Shown here: piece by piece, positions 45,861-54,144 of the stretch
How positions within the stretch are numbered: the stretch's first letter is position 1
How the letters are laid out: each line of letters starts with the position of its first letter
Assembly (NCBI RefSeq): GCF_000421545.1
Contig: NZ_ATXF01000004.1
Coordinates: 496,001-560,000 of the forward strand
DNA length: 64,000 bases
DNA from: Agromyces italicus DSM 16388
GTDB lineage: Bacteria; Actinomycetota; Actinomycetes; Actinomycetales; Microbacteriaceae
Direction: 5' to 3'
Program-made: the position numbers and the translations under genes
The notes under the pieces: generated by a model
What the model was told of the DNA's origin: nothing
Databases searched by the model: none
The model's input: only the letters and a program-made list of their open reading frames with translations

Positions 45861-46825
45861 GCCTGCGGCGGGAATGTGCCCGGCTGCGGCGCTAGGGGCG
45901 GGGCAGCGGCGGCAGGCGCGGCACCGGTTGCCGGGGGAGCACCGGCCGCCGGTGTGAAGGCGCGGCCGATGCCCTTCAGCGCCTCGGTCAGCTCGCTCGG
46001 AATCACCCAGAGCTTGTTCGCGTCGCCCTGCGCCAGCTGCGGCAGCATCTGCAGGTACTGGTAGCCGAGCAGCTTCGGGTCGGCGTCGCCGCGGTGAATG
46101 GCGTCGAAGACCGTGAGGATCGCCTCGGCCTCGCCCTGGGCGCGCAGCACGGCCGCCTTCGCGTCGCCCTCCGCCTGGAGGATCGCGGCCTGCCGCTGCC
46201 CCTCCGCGGTGAGGATGGCGGACTGTTTCGTGCCCTCGGCCGTGAGGATGAGCGCACGACGGTCGCGCTCGGCGCGCATCTGCTTCTCCATCGAGTCCTG
46301 GATGGAGATGGGCGGATCGATCGCCTTGAGCTCGACGCGTGAGACGCGGATGCCCCACTTGCCGGTGGCCTCGTCGAGCACGATGCGGAGCTGCCCGTTG
46401 ATGTTGTCGCGCGAGGTGAGCGCCTCTTCGAGATTCAGGCCGCCGACCACGTTGCGGAGGGTGGTCGTCGTGAGCTGCTCGACCGCACCGAGGTAGTTCG
46501 CGATCTCGTAGGTCGCGGCCCGAGCATCGGTGACCTGGAAGTACACGACGGTGTCGATGGAGACCACGAGGTTGTCTTCGGTGATGACCGGTTGCGGCGG
46601 GAACGAGACGACCTGCTCGCGCATGTCGACGAGCGGGCGGAGCCGGTCGATGAACGGCACGAGGAGGTTCAGGCCCGGCGTGAGCGTCTTGTGGTAGCGG
46701 CCGAGCCGCTCGACGACGCCCGCGTACGCCTGCGGGATGATGCGGACCGATCGCGCGATGACGACGATCACGAAGATGACGATCGCAGCGACGACGATCG
46801 TCACGATGATGCCCGACACGTCCAT
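45857..46825 (-). CDS. SPFH/Band-7 membrane scaffold protein (stomatin-like)
   Basis: A protein of 322 residues with an N-terminal membrane helix (about 5-25), a Band-7 domain with AGVVERLGRYHKTLTPGLNLL and VDMREQVVSFPPQPVIT, and a long coiled coil of A/E/Q repeats (about 180-235), then a Pro/Ala-rich tail. Bacterial stomatin homologues form membrane microdomain scaffolds and pair with NfeD proteins. The ATG overlaps the stop of the NfeD-like gene by one base. Confidence 0.92.
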   Translation of the reverse strand: MDVSGIIVTIVVAAIVIFVIVVIARSVRIIPQAYAGVVERLGRYHKTLTPGLNLLVPFIDRLRPLVDMREQVVSFPPQPVITEDNLVVSIDTVVYFQVTDARAATYEIANYLGAVEQLTTTTLRNVVGGLNLEEALTSRDNINGQLRIVLDEATGKWGIRVSRVELKAIDPPISIQDSMEKQMRAERDRRALILTAEGTKQSAILTAEGQRQAAILQAEGDAKAAVLRAQGEAEAILTVFDAIHRGDADPKLLGYQYLQMLPQLAQGDANKLWVIPSELTEALKGIGRAFTPAAGAPPATGAAPAAAAPPLAPQPGTFPPQA

Positions 46826-47298
46826 TACTCGGCGGCCCCTCTCTCCATCGGTACGACGACGGCCGTCGCACCATCGATACCGGTGACGAGCACGCGCCCG
46901 CCCACCGCGACGTCCGCCTGCTCGGTCGCCGGAGACAACCGGGCCGTCCAGGTCTCGCCGTTCTGCAGCCTGACCTGCCCGCCCGCCGCACCGAGTGTGT
47001 GCACGACGGTGCCCTCCGCGCCGATCAGCGCGTCGATGTTGCTGCGAGCCGGATCGGAGCCACGCCGGAGCACTCGGAGCAGGGGCGGCCTCAGCACGAG
47101 GATCAACGCGACCGCGACGATCGCGGCGATCACGAACTGGGCCCACCAGGGAATGCCGAAGAGGCCGGACAGCAGCCCGGCCACGCTGCCGAGCGCGAGC
47201 ATGAGGAAGGTCATCTCGAGCGTGAACACCTCGATCGTCGCGAACGCGAGAATCAGCACGAGCCAGGCGATCCACGCGTACTGGGTCAGCACATCCAA
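46825..47298 (-). CDS. NfeD-like membrane protein
   Basis: A short NfeD protein of 157 residues without the N-terminal serine-protease domain: about three membrane helices (residues 8-70) followed by an OB-fold domain (IGAEGTVVHTLGAAGGQVRLQNGETWTARL). NfeD short forms are nearly always encoded next to an SPFH protein and bind it. The start is a TTG at 47298, with AAGGAG 7 bases upstream; no ATG is available in a sensible position. Confidence 0.87.
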   Translation of the reverse strand: MDVLTQYAWIAWLVLILAFATIEVFTLEMTFLMLALGSVAGLLSGLFGIPWWAQFVIAAIVAVALILVLRPPLLRVLRRGSDPARSNIDALIGAEGTVVHTLGAAGGQVRLQNGETWTARLSPATEQADVAVGGRVLVTGIDGATAVVVPMERGAAE

Positions 47299-47431
47299 GT
47301 CGGGTCTCCTTCGCACGCGGGTCGGCTGATTCGAAACTATCAGTGCCGGGCGCGGCACGGTGGAGTTGATAGTCTCGGTTCGCCGCGCCGACGCTCGTGC
47401 GCCGGCCCGCTCTGAACTCCGAGGAGACCCC

Positions 47432-48199
47432 GTGACCAACCCTCTCGCCCCCGGCTCGCTCGCCGGCCGCGTCGCGCTCGTGACCGGCTCGTCGCGCGGA
47501 ATCGGTGCCGACACCGTCCGTTCCCTCGCCGCCGCCGGTGCTGCGGTGGTCGTGAACTACCGCAGCAAGGCGCCGCGCGCCGACAAGGTGGTCGCCGAGA
47601 TCGTCGCAGCGGGCGGCACCGCGATCGCCATCGGGGCCGACCTCACCGACCCGGCCTCGGTCGCCGCGATGTTCGAGCGCACGGTCGTCGAACTCGGTCC
47701 GATCGACGTGCTCGTCCTGAATGCCTCGGGCGGCATGGAGAGCGGCATGGGCGAGGACTACGCGATGCGCCTCAACAAAGATGCGCAGGTCAACGTCGTC
47801 GACGGCGCCCTCCCGCACCTCGCCGCGGGCGCTCGTATCGTCTTCGTCACGAGCCACCAGGCGCACTTCATCCGCACGACGCCGACGATGCCCGAGTACG
47901 AGCCCGTCGCGCTCTCGAAGCGCGCCGGTGAAGACGCCCTGCGCGCGAAGCTCCCCGAGTTCGACGCGGCCGGCGTCGAGTTCGTGGTCGTGTCGGGCGA
48001 CATGATCGAGGGCACGATCACAGCGACCCTGCTCGAGCGTGCGAACCCCGGCGCCATCGACGCCCGCAAGCAGGACGCCGGCCGCCTGTACAACGTGGCC
48101 GAGTTCGCGGCGGAGGTCTCCGCGGCCGTCGTCGACCCCGTGCCGGCCGGCCACACGCGTTACGTGGGGGATGTCTCGGGCTTCGCCCCCGAGGCCTGA
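47432..48199 (+). CDS. SDR family protein lacking the usual catalytic tyrosine
   Basis: A Rossmann-fold SDR of 255 residues: TGSSRGIG, LVLNASGG in place of NNAG, and Ser in FVTSHQAHF. At the expected YxxxK the sequence is VALSK, so the catalytic Tyr is replaced by Val although the Lys remains. It may bind NAD(P) without classical dehydrogenase activity, or use another Tyr (TMPEYEP lies 7 residues before the Lys). GAGGAG precedes the GTG at 47432. It is a single-gene unit ended by a strong terminator. Confidence 0.85.
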   Translation: MTNPLAPGSLAGRVALVTGSSRGIGADTVRSLAAAGAAVVVNYRSKAPRADKVVAEIVAAGGTAIAIGADLTDPASVAAMFERTVVELGPIDVLVLNASGGMESGMGEDYAMRLNKDAQVNVVDGALPHLAAGARIVFVTSHQAHFIRTTPTMPEYEPVALSKRAGEDALRAKLPEFDAAGVEFVVVSGDMIEGTITATLLERANPGAIDARKQDAGRLYNVAEFAAEVSAAVVDPVPAGHTRYVGDVSGFAPEA

Positions 48200-48218
48200 C
48201 CCGAACCCGTCGAGAACG

Positions 48219-48258
48219 AGAAGAGGCCGGCCCCGGAGCATCCGGGGCCGGCCTTCTC
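48219..48258. terminator. Intrinsic terminator between SDR and HdeD-like genes
   Basis: A 13-bp perfect stem GGCCGGCCCCGGA / TCCGGGGCCGGCC with a 3-base loop, flanked by GAGAA/TTCTC that extends it. It serves both converging genes. Confidence 0.87.
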
Positions 48259-48277
48259 ATCGCCGTGAGGCGAGCGG

Positions 48278-48886
48278 TCAGGCGGTCGCGGTCGTGCCGC
48301 GACCGAACGTGAACGCGCGCACGATCTGCACGATGCCGAGCACGATGAGGCCGATGCCCGCGATGATGAAGAGCACGACGGCCCCCCAGATCGGCGAGAA
48401 CAGCAGCACGATGCCGGCGACGATGCTGAGCAGGCCGAAGAAGATCGCCCATCCCTTCGAGGGGGCATCGCCGATCTGGACGAGCGCGACGACGCCCTCG
48501 ACGATCCACAGCACACCGATCAGGATTGCGATGAAGACCGCCAGGAACGCGGTCGTCGCCCCGAGGTTCGCGAAGGCGAGCACAGCGGCGAGGATGAACA
48601 GCACGCCGAGGATGATGTCCAGCGCCCTCGCGCCGCCTGAGATCCCCCTCGAGAAGATGCCGAGGCCGAGGTAGGCGATGCCCGCGACGAGGAAGTACAC
48701 CGCGAGGATCGCCGCGAGGACGACGGCCGAGCGCTCCGGCCAGAAGGTGATCAGGATTCCGACGATGAGCGCCACCGCGCCGCTGATCCCGAGGGTCGCG
48801 CGGACGGTGTTGATCGCCGACTTCGAGAGCTCCTCGGAGTCGAGCGAGAAGGTGGCGAAGAGCCCGGTGCTCTGCGGGTTCGACAT
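48278..48886 (-). CDS. HdeD family (DUF308) membrane protein
   Basis: A protein of 202 residues with six membrane helices in two homologous halves, each with the DUF308 pattern (GAVALIVGILITFWPE ... FSPIWGAVVLFIIAGIGLI). HdeD gives acid resistance in E. coli, but in actinobacteria the role is not established. An AAAGGA ribosome site lies 7 bases before the ATG at 48886. Confidence 0.87.
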   Translation of the reverse strand: MSNPQSTGLFATFSLDSEELSKSAINTVRATLGISGAVALIVGILITFWPERSAVVLAAILAVYFLVAGIAYLGLGIFSRGISGGARALDIILGVLFILAAVLAFANLGATTAFLAVFIAILIGVLWIVEGVVALVQIGDAPSKGWAIFFGLLSIVAGIVLLFSPIWGAVVLFIIAGIGLIVLGIVQIVRAFTFGRGTTATA

Positions 48887-49059
48887 GGTGTGTCCTTTCG
48901 TGGGGCGAGTTGAGGCAAGGCTATGGCCGAATGCAAGCTGTGCAAAGGATGTGAATGCGCGCGTCGCAATGCGACGAAGCGCGTCGGGGCGCATCGCCTC
49001 GGCGAGCGTCCGTCGGTGATCCGTCATGAATCGAGAAGCGATGGATGCCTCGTGCGAAC
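48887..49059. other. Intergenic region upstream of the UvrA2 cassette
   Basis: This 173-base divergent region is poorer in G/C than its surroundings. It contains a short Cys-rich open frame from 48923 (CKLCKGCECARR) that overlaps the likely promoter region and has no ribosome site; I do not call it a gene. No palindrome of note was found. Confidence 0.4.
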
Positions 49060-49065
49060 TACCGT
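49060..49065 (+). promoter_or_regulatory. -10 box of the uvrA2 cassette
   Basis: TACCGT ends 6 bases before the ATG at 49072. It predicts a transcript beginning at or next to that ATG. Confidence 0.45.
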
Positions 49066-49071
49066 GACGAC

Positions 49072-49260
49072 ATGTGCCTCATCATCCGTGCCCGCGAACT
49101 GCCCGCCGAAGCGTCCGCGTCGTCCGCCGCCGTGCCCGCCGCGACATCCGAGGATGTCGGCGCGAACTGCTTAGATCGAGTGATCGACCTCGAACCGGGT
49201 GCGCACGAGGTGCCGGCTGCGCTCGTGCCCGACCCACGACTCGCGATGGAGACACGATGA
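49072..49260 (+). CDS. Predicted leaderless 62-residue protein or leader ORF coupled to uvrA2
   Basis: The ORF starts MCLIIRARELPAEASASS and ends in an ATGA overlap with the UvrA2 start. A -10 box sits 6 bases upstream of its ATG, so if the promoter is right this is the first ORF of a leaderless mRNA and uvrA2, which has no good ribosome site of its own, depends on translation of it. It contains two Cys (residues 2 and 33) and a rare TTA Leu codon at residue 34. No recognisable domain. It could be a true small protein or a translational control element. Confidence 0.45.
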   Translation: MCLIIRARELPAEASASSAAVPAATSEDVGANCLDRVIDLEPGAHEVPAALVPDPRLAMETR

Positions 49261-51617
49261 GCACCGCCTCACCGCACCAGGCCGACCGCCACGACCTCAT
49301 CCGCGTGCAAGGCGCGCGTGAGAACAACCTGAAGAACGTCGACGTCGTGCTCCCGAAGCGACGGCTGACGGTGTTCACCGGAGTGTCCGGTTCGGGTAAG
49401 AGCTCGCTCGTGTTCGACACGATCGCCGCCGAGTCCCGACGAATGATCGACGAGACGTACAGCGCGTTCATTCAGGGGTTCATGGCCTCGGTGCCGCGGC
49501 CTGACGTCGATGTGCTCGAGGGACTCACGACCGCGATCCTCGTCGACCAGGAGCGACTCGGCGCGAACCCCAGGTCAACGGTCGGCACCGTGACCGACGC
49601 GAATGCGATGCTGCGCATCCTCTTCTCGAAGCTCGGCAGGCCGCACATCGGCGGACCGACGGCCTTCTCGTTCAACATCCCGACGCAGCGGGCGAGCGGG
49701 GTGATGACCGGCCCCGGCGGAGAGAAGAAGATCGTGAAGGACGCGATCTACCTCGGCGGCATGTGCCCGCGCTGCGAGGGTCGCGGCTCGGTCTCCGACC
49801 TCGACCTCTCGCAGATCGTCGACGAGTCCAAGTCGCTCGACGGCGGCGCCGTCATGGTGCCCGGCTACACGGCCGACGGCTGGATGGTGAAGGGGTTCTC
49901 GCAGTCGGGGTTCTACCCGGCGGACGAGCCGATCGAGCGGTTCACCGAGAAGCAGCGGCATCTCTTCCTCTACGGAGAGGTCACCAAGGTCAAGATCAAC
50001 GGCATCAACATGACCTATGAGGGGCTCATCCCGAAGATCACGAAGTCGATGCTCTCGAAAGACCTCGACGCACTGCAACCGCACATCCGTGCCTTCGTCG
50101 AGCGGGTCGCGACGTTCGCGCGATGCCCCGACTGCGACGGCACGCGCTTGACCGAGGGCGCCCGATCCTCGAAGATCGACGGCGTCAGCATCGCCGACGC
50201 CTGCCGCATGCAGGTCACCGATCTCGCCGCCTGGGTGCGCGGGCTCGACCTGCCCGAGGCGGGCCCGCTGCTCTCTGCCCTCAGCGCGAACCTCGACGCC
50301 TTCGTCACGCTCGGCCTCGGCTATCTCAGCCTCGAACGGCCGAGCGGCACCCTGTCGGGCGGAGAGGCGCAGCGCATCAAGATGCTCCGGCACCTCGGCT
50401 CCTCGCTCACCGACGTGACCTATGTCTTCGACGAACCCACCATCGGGCTGCATCCGCACGACATCCAGCGCATGAACACGCTCCTCCTGCAACTGCGCGA
50501 CAAGGGCAACACCGTGCTCGTCGTCGAGCACAAGCCCGAGACCATCGCGATCGGCGATCACATCGTCGATCTCGGCCCCGGGGCCGGCCGCAACGGCGGT
50601 GAGATCTGCTTCGAGGGCACCGTCGAGGGCCTCAAGTCGAGCGGAACGCTCACCGGCCAGCACCTCGACGACCGCGCGAAACTGAAGGCTGCCGTTCGCA
50701 CTCCGAACGGTGCGATCGAGATCCGCGGCGCCGATGAGAACAATCTCGAGGACGTCGACGTCGACATCCCGTTGGGTGTGCTCACGGTCGTGACGGGCGT
50801 CGCGGGCTCGGGCAAGAGCTCGCTCATCCACGGGTCGGTCGCCCGGCGCGACGGCGTCGTCTCCATCGACCAGAGCGCCATCAAGGGCTCGCGGCGGAGC
50901 AACCCCGCGACCTACACCGGGCTCCTCGAACCGATCCGCAAGGCATTCGCGAAGGCGAACGGCGTGAAGCCGGCGCTGTTCAGCGCGAACTCAGAGGGTG
51001 CCTGCCCGAGCTGCAAGGGCGCGGGCGTCATCATCACCGAGCTCGGCTTCATGGACACGATCGAGACGCCTTGCGAAGACTGCGGCGGCAAGCGGTTCCA
51101 GGCCGGAGTCCTCGAGTACAGACTCGGCGGACTCGACATCACCGAGGTGCTCGACCTGCCCGTCGCCCAGGCGCATCGCTTCTTCGACTCGGCCGAGGCG
51201 AAGCTCCCGGCCGCGGTGAAGATCCTCAGTCGTCTCGAAGACGTGGGGCTCGGCTATCTCACGCTCGGGCAGCCGCTCTCCACCCTCTCCGGCGGTGAAC
51301 GTCAGCGCGTCAAGCTCGCGATCTCGATGGGGGAGCCGGGTGAGGTCTACGTGCTCGACGAACCGACGACGGGCCTGCACCTCGCCGACGTCGAGAACCT
51401 GCTCGGCCTGCTCGACCGATTGGTCGATTCGGGCAAGTCGGTCATCGTGATCGAGCACCACCAGGCGGTCATGGCGCATGCCGACTGGATCATCGACCTC
51501 GGTCCCGGCGCGGGCCACGACGGTGGCCGCATCGTGTTCGAGGGAGTTCCGGCCGATCTCGTCGCGTCACGGTCGACACTCACGGGCGAGCACCTCGCAG
51601 AGTATGTCGGCGCATGA
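49257..51617 (+). CDS. UvrA2-type ABC ATPase (excinuclease-like, drug-resistance class)
   Basis: A class II UvrA homologue of 786 residues with two ABC modules: Walker [10 protein letters not shown] (K48) and a second near residue 518 (GVAGSGKSS), signatures [11 protein letters not shown] and [11 protein letters not shown], Walker [10 protein letters not shown] and VLDEPTTGL. Zinc-finger cysteines are present (CPRC, CPDC, CPSC, CEDC). It is about 150-200 residues shorter than UvrA, lacking most of the UvrB-binding part. Such proteins (DrrC and UvrA2 of Deinococcus) protect DNA from intercalating drugs. It overlaps ORFs on both sides by ATGA. Confidence 0.9.
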   Translation: MSTASPHQADRHDLIRVQGARENNLKNVDVVLPKRRLTVFTGVSGSGKSSLVFDTIAAESRRMIDETYSAFIQGFMASVPRPDVDVLEGLTTAILVDQERLGANPRSTVGTVTDANAMLRILFSKLGRPHIGGPTAFSFNIPTQRASGVMTGPGGEKKIVKDAIYLGGMCPRCEGRGSVSDLDLSQIVDESKSLDGGAVMVPGYTADGWMVKGFSQSGFYPADEPIERFTEKQRHLFLYGEVTKVKINGINMTYEGLIPKITKSMLSKDLDALQPHIRAFVERVATFARCPDCDGTRLTEGARSSKIDGVSIADACRMQVTDLAAWVRGLDLPEAGPLLSALSANLDAFVTLGLGYLSLERPSGTLSGGEAQRIKMLRHLGSSLTDVTYVFDEPTIGLHPHDIQRMNTLLLQLRDKGNTVLVVEHKPETIAIGDHIVDLGPGAGRNGGEICFEGTVEGLKSSGTLTGQHLDDRAKLKAAVRTPNGAIEIRGADENNLEDVDVDIPLGVLTVVTGVAGSGKSSLIHGSVARRDGVVSIDQSAIKGSRRSNPATYTGLLEPIRKAFAKANGVKPALFSANSEGACPSCKGAGVIITELGFMDTIETPCEDCGGKRFQAGVLEYRLGGLDITEVLDLPVAQAHRFFDSAEAKLPAAVKILSRLEDVGLGYLTLGQPLSTLSGGERQRVKLAISMGEPGEVYVLDEPTTGLHLADVENLLGLLDRLVDSGKSVIVIEHHQAVMAHADWIIDLGPGAGHDGGRIVFEGVPADLVASRSTLTGEHLAEYVGA

Positions 51618-52282
51618 AGAGCTCTCGTCTCAACGCACCCCGCATCGACGAGCTCATCCTGCCAGACCTCGTCGACGGCGACGACCTCGAGCTGTCGGCA
51701 GGCGCCACGCTCGAAGGTCTCCGCTTCGCAGGCGTTGATCTCAGCGAACGCGATCTCAGCGGTCTCCGTGTCAGCGAGTGCGAGTTCAGGGGAGTGGTCG
51801 CTCATGAGGCGAGGCTTCGCGGCGCAGTCATTCGAGAGGCGCTCATCGAGCGGCTCGAAGCACCGGTGCTGCACGTGCCGCGCGCCGAGCTACGCGAGGT
51901 CGTCGTCGCGGGATCGCGCCTCGGCTCGGTCGAGTTCATCGACAACCAGTGGCAGTCGGTGCACTTCATCGGCTGCAAACTCGGCTTCGTGAACCTCCGC
52001 GGCTCCGAACTCCGTGACCTCCGTTTCACCGATTGCGACATAGAAGAGCTCGATCTCGGCAACGCTCGCGCGGAGCGGGTCGCGTTCGAGGGTTGCGAAC
52101 TCAGAGCGCTCGCCGTCACCGGGGCGACGCTCCGCGATGTCGATCTCAGGGGGCTCGACTTCACCGCGCTGTCGACGCTCGACGGCATCGCCGGTCTTCG
52201 CGGCGTGACGCTCGACAGCAGGCAGGTCGCGCAGTTGGCGCCGACTCTCGCGAGCAACATGGGCATCAGCATCGCCGACTGA
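51614..52282 (+). CDS. Pentapeptide-repeat protein
   Basis: A protein of 222 residues made largely of pentapeptide repeats of the A(D/N)LxX kind, seen as regularly spaced Leu/Phe with small residues (LRFAGVDLSERDLSGLRVS, VNLRGSELRDLRFTDCD, VAFEGCELRALAV). These fold as a right-handed beta-helix. Some members (Qnr, MfpA) mimic DNA and protect gyrase from fluoroquinolones; whether this one does is unknown. It begins inside the UvrA2 stop (ATGA), so the two are made together. Confidence 0.87.
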   Translation: MKSSRLNAPRIDELILPDLVDGDDLELSAGATLEGLRFAGVDLSERDLSGLRVSECEFRGVVAHEARLRGAVIREALIERLEAPVLHVPRAELREVVVAGSRLGSVEFIDNQWQSVHFIGCKLGFVNLRGSELRDLRFTDCDIEELDLGNARAERVAFEGCELRALAVTGATLRDVDLRGLDFTALSTLDGIAGLRGVTLDSRQVAQLAPTLASNMGISIAD

Positions 52283-52398
52283 CCGGGGAATTCCGGCCGA
52301 TCCTCGACCGGTCAGTTTCGGAGAAGCCACCCGCAGGCCCGATCGATAATGTCGGAGACGACAGCTTCGAACACCGAACCGAGCGAAAGGGGATCGAC

Positions 52399-52866
52399 AT
52401 GGCCGAGACGAAGACGACGGCAGCGAAGACGAAGTCGTACGACGGGTTCACCGAGGAGGAGCGCGCGGCGATGAAGGAGCGCGCAACTGAACTCAAGAAG
52501 AGCGCACGAGCCGGTACGGCCGCGGAGAAGGCGGCTGCGTCGGCGCAGGAGGTCGTCGACAAGATCGCCCAGATGGAGAAGGCAGATCGCGTCGTCGCCG
52601 AACGCATTCACGCCCTCGTGCTCGAGCACGCGCCGCAGCTCGCACCGCGTCTTTGGTACGGCAGCCCCGCGTATGCGCTGAACGGCAAGGTGCTGTGCTT
52701 CTTCCAGGAGTCGACGAAGTTCAAACTGCGGTATTCCACGCTCGGCTTCAACGACGTCGCGAAGCTCGACGACGGCACGATGTGGGCGACCTCGTTCGCG
52801 ATCACCTCGCTCAGCGAAGCCGACGAAGCCCGTTTCGTCGAACTCATCACGCGCGCCGTCGCGTGA
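52399..52866 (+). CDS. DUF1801 protein
   Basis: A protein of 155 residues: a Lys/Ala-rich N-terminal half (about 1-75, coiled-coil-like) and a C-terminal DUF1801 (YdhG-like) domain with APRLWYGSPAYALNGKVLCFFQ and FKLRYSTLGFND. Members have been called iron-chaperone-like in frataxin contexts, but the function is unclear. AAGGGG precedes the ATG. A TAATGT at 52347-52352 may be its -10. The Lys/Ala N-terminus suggests nucleic-acid contact. Confidence 0.83.
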   Translation: MAETKTTAAKTKSYDGFTEEERAAMKERATELKKSARAGTAAEKAAASAQEVVDKIAQMEKADRVVAERIHALVLEHAPQLAPRLWYGSPAYALNGKVLCFFQESTKFKLRYSTLGFNDVAKLDDGTMWATSFAITSLSEADEARFVELITRAVA

Positions 52867-53009
52867 CGTCCGGGGGAGCCTGCGAGGATAGTGAAGAGGC
52901 TTCTGCATGTCGGAACCGGCTTCACACTGTTCCGGCTGCTTTGTTCACGGCCTTCCTTGGAATCGCCGATGCCTAACCGCTCCGATCAGCTCGATCGAGG
53001 GGAGTCGCG

Positions 53010-53285
53010 ATGGACCTGTTCCTCTGGCTGATCGGTTTCGGCGTCGTCATCGCAGGTGTCGCGGTCGCCCTCACGCTTCGCAATCACTCGGTTCGAGCGT
53101 CGATCGATGAGGATGCTGCATCTGGTCCCTCCGCGAGCGAGCTGCTCGACGCAGCGCGCCGGGTTGACGTTATGTCCGAATCGCGAGCCGCGAGCCGGCA
53201 CCCGCGACCGAAGAACAGGCCAGTCGATGCCGCGTTTCGGATGAGGGCTGTGAGGGCGCGAAACCCGTTCGTCGGCAGTGGCTGA
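53010..53285 (+). CDS. Small single-helix membrane protein, hypothetical
   Basis: A 91-residue ORF with a GAGGGGAG ribosome site, one membrane helix (about 3-22, LFLWLIGFGVVIAGVAVALT) and a basic, disordered tail. Codon use in the second half has many A/T-ending codons, unlike the core genes, so the tail may be decaying or the gene recently acquired. The stop lies at the end of a 15-bp direct repeat. No family recognised. Confidence 0.5.
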   Translation: MDLFLWLIGFGVVIAGVAVALTLRNHSVRASIDEDAASGPSASELLDAARRVDVMSESRAASRHPRPKNRPVDAAFRMRAVRARNPFVGSG

Positions 53286-53298
53286 AACCCGTTCGTCG
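53260..53298. repeat. 15-bp direct repeat spanning the small membrane gene's stop
   Basis: GAAACCCGTTCGTCG occurs at 53260-53274 and again at 53284-53298. It looks like a local duplication at the 3' end of the gene. Confidence 0.75.
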
Positions 53299-53364
53299 AG
53301 AGACGACCCACGACGCTGAATCGGCGGAAGTTCAGTGCCGATTCCGCAACCCGACAACGCGCCG

Positions 53365-53378
53365 ATAATGCACATTAT
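53365..53378. repeat. AT-rich palindrome in non-coding DNA
   Basis: ATAATG-CA-CATTAT is a perfect 6+6 inverted repeat in a GC-rich genome, within the 237-base region 53286-53522. That region holds one weak minus-strand frame (53332-53490, GTG with a purine-rich run only 2 bases before it) and otherwise nothing I can name. It may be an operator. Confidence 0.55.
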
Positions 53379-53522
53379 GTCGGAAGGAACCCTCATCCGT
53401 AGAAGTGGCTTGCTCTGCGCCGACGGCGACCTCCTCGATAGCAGCGACGATCCGGGTGGTCGTCGCATCGGAAGGGGCCGGAACGCTCACCCCTCCTTCT
53501 GACCTTCTCGAGAGCGAATCGA

Positions 53523-54047
53523 TCAGTGGTCGCTCCGTACGAAGAGTCCCGGATAGTCGATCACGAGCCCGTGCGCGTCGACCGCGAGCGTCGCGACGAA
53601 ATCCGAGTCGCGCGACTCGTAGCGGTACTCGCGCTCTGCGAGACGGGTGTAGCGCTGCGGGTCCGTCGCCACCGTCAGATGGGGCACCGAGACGTAGGCC
53701 GTCGTGATTTCGGCACTCTCGCCGATGGCGAGCCCGAGGCGTCGAATGGGCAGCGAATTGCTCAATGGTGAGATCGCGATGTCGACCTCGCGTGCGACGT
53801 CGAGGTCGGGTCGCACGATATCGTTGACCACCCAAGCCGCGCCGCCGTAGTCGGCCCGAAGCGAGCGAGGACCGAGCCTCATGGTCAGGGAGCGGAACTG
53901 CCAGCTCCTGTCGGCGATCACGCCGTAGGTGCACGTCCCGAAGACCGTCTCGATGACGCTTTCGATGCGAACGCCCTCGCGAGATTCGTCGACGCGGCAT
54001 TTCTCCGTGCTGTCCAACGCCCACCCGACCCAGCGAACTTCGACCAT
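53523..54047 (-). CDS. Putative glycolipid-binding protein
   Basis: A protein of 174 residues with the pattern of the 'putative glycolipid-binding' family: VRWVGWALDSTEKC near the start, DVDIAISPLSNSLPIRRL-like segment (here VDIAISPLSNSLPIRRLGL), VSVPHLTV and VIDYPGLF at the end. No signal peptide. Role unknown. GGAGG lies just before the ATG at 54047. Confidence 0.78.
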   Translation of the reverse strand: MVEVRWVGWALDSTEKCRVDESREGVRIESVIETVFGTCTYGVIADRSWQFRSLTMRLGPRSLRADYGGAAWVVNDIVRPDLDVAREVDIAISPLSNSLPIRRLGLAIGESAEITTAYVSVPHLTVATDPQRYTRLAEREYRYESRDSDFVATLAVDAHGLVIDYPGLFVRSDH

Positions 54048-54144
54048 GCCTCCATGATGACCGTCTGGTCCACGCGCGCAACTGCGTACGGTGCACGGAT
54101 CCTGAGCGGACGAGAATGCCCCGGTGCAGTCGAAGTCCTCGGGT

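Noticed and set aside
48923..49174. Cys-rich small ORF (CKLCKGCECARR) upstream of the UvrA2 cassette
   Set aside because: No ribosome site, overlaps the predicted promoter of the 49072 ORF, and codon use deteriorates after the first 15 residues.
52867..53009. Short ORF beginning at 52907
   Set aside because: It overlaps the ribosome site and start of the 53010 gene in another frame and has no coding signature.
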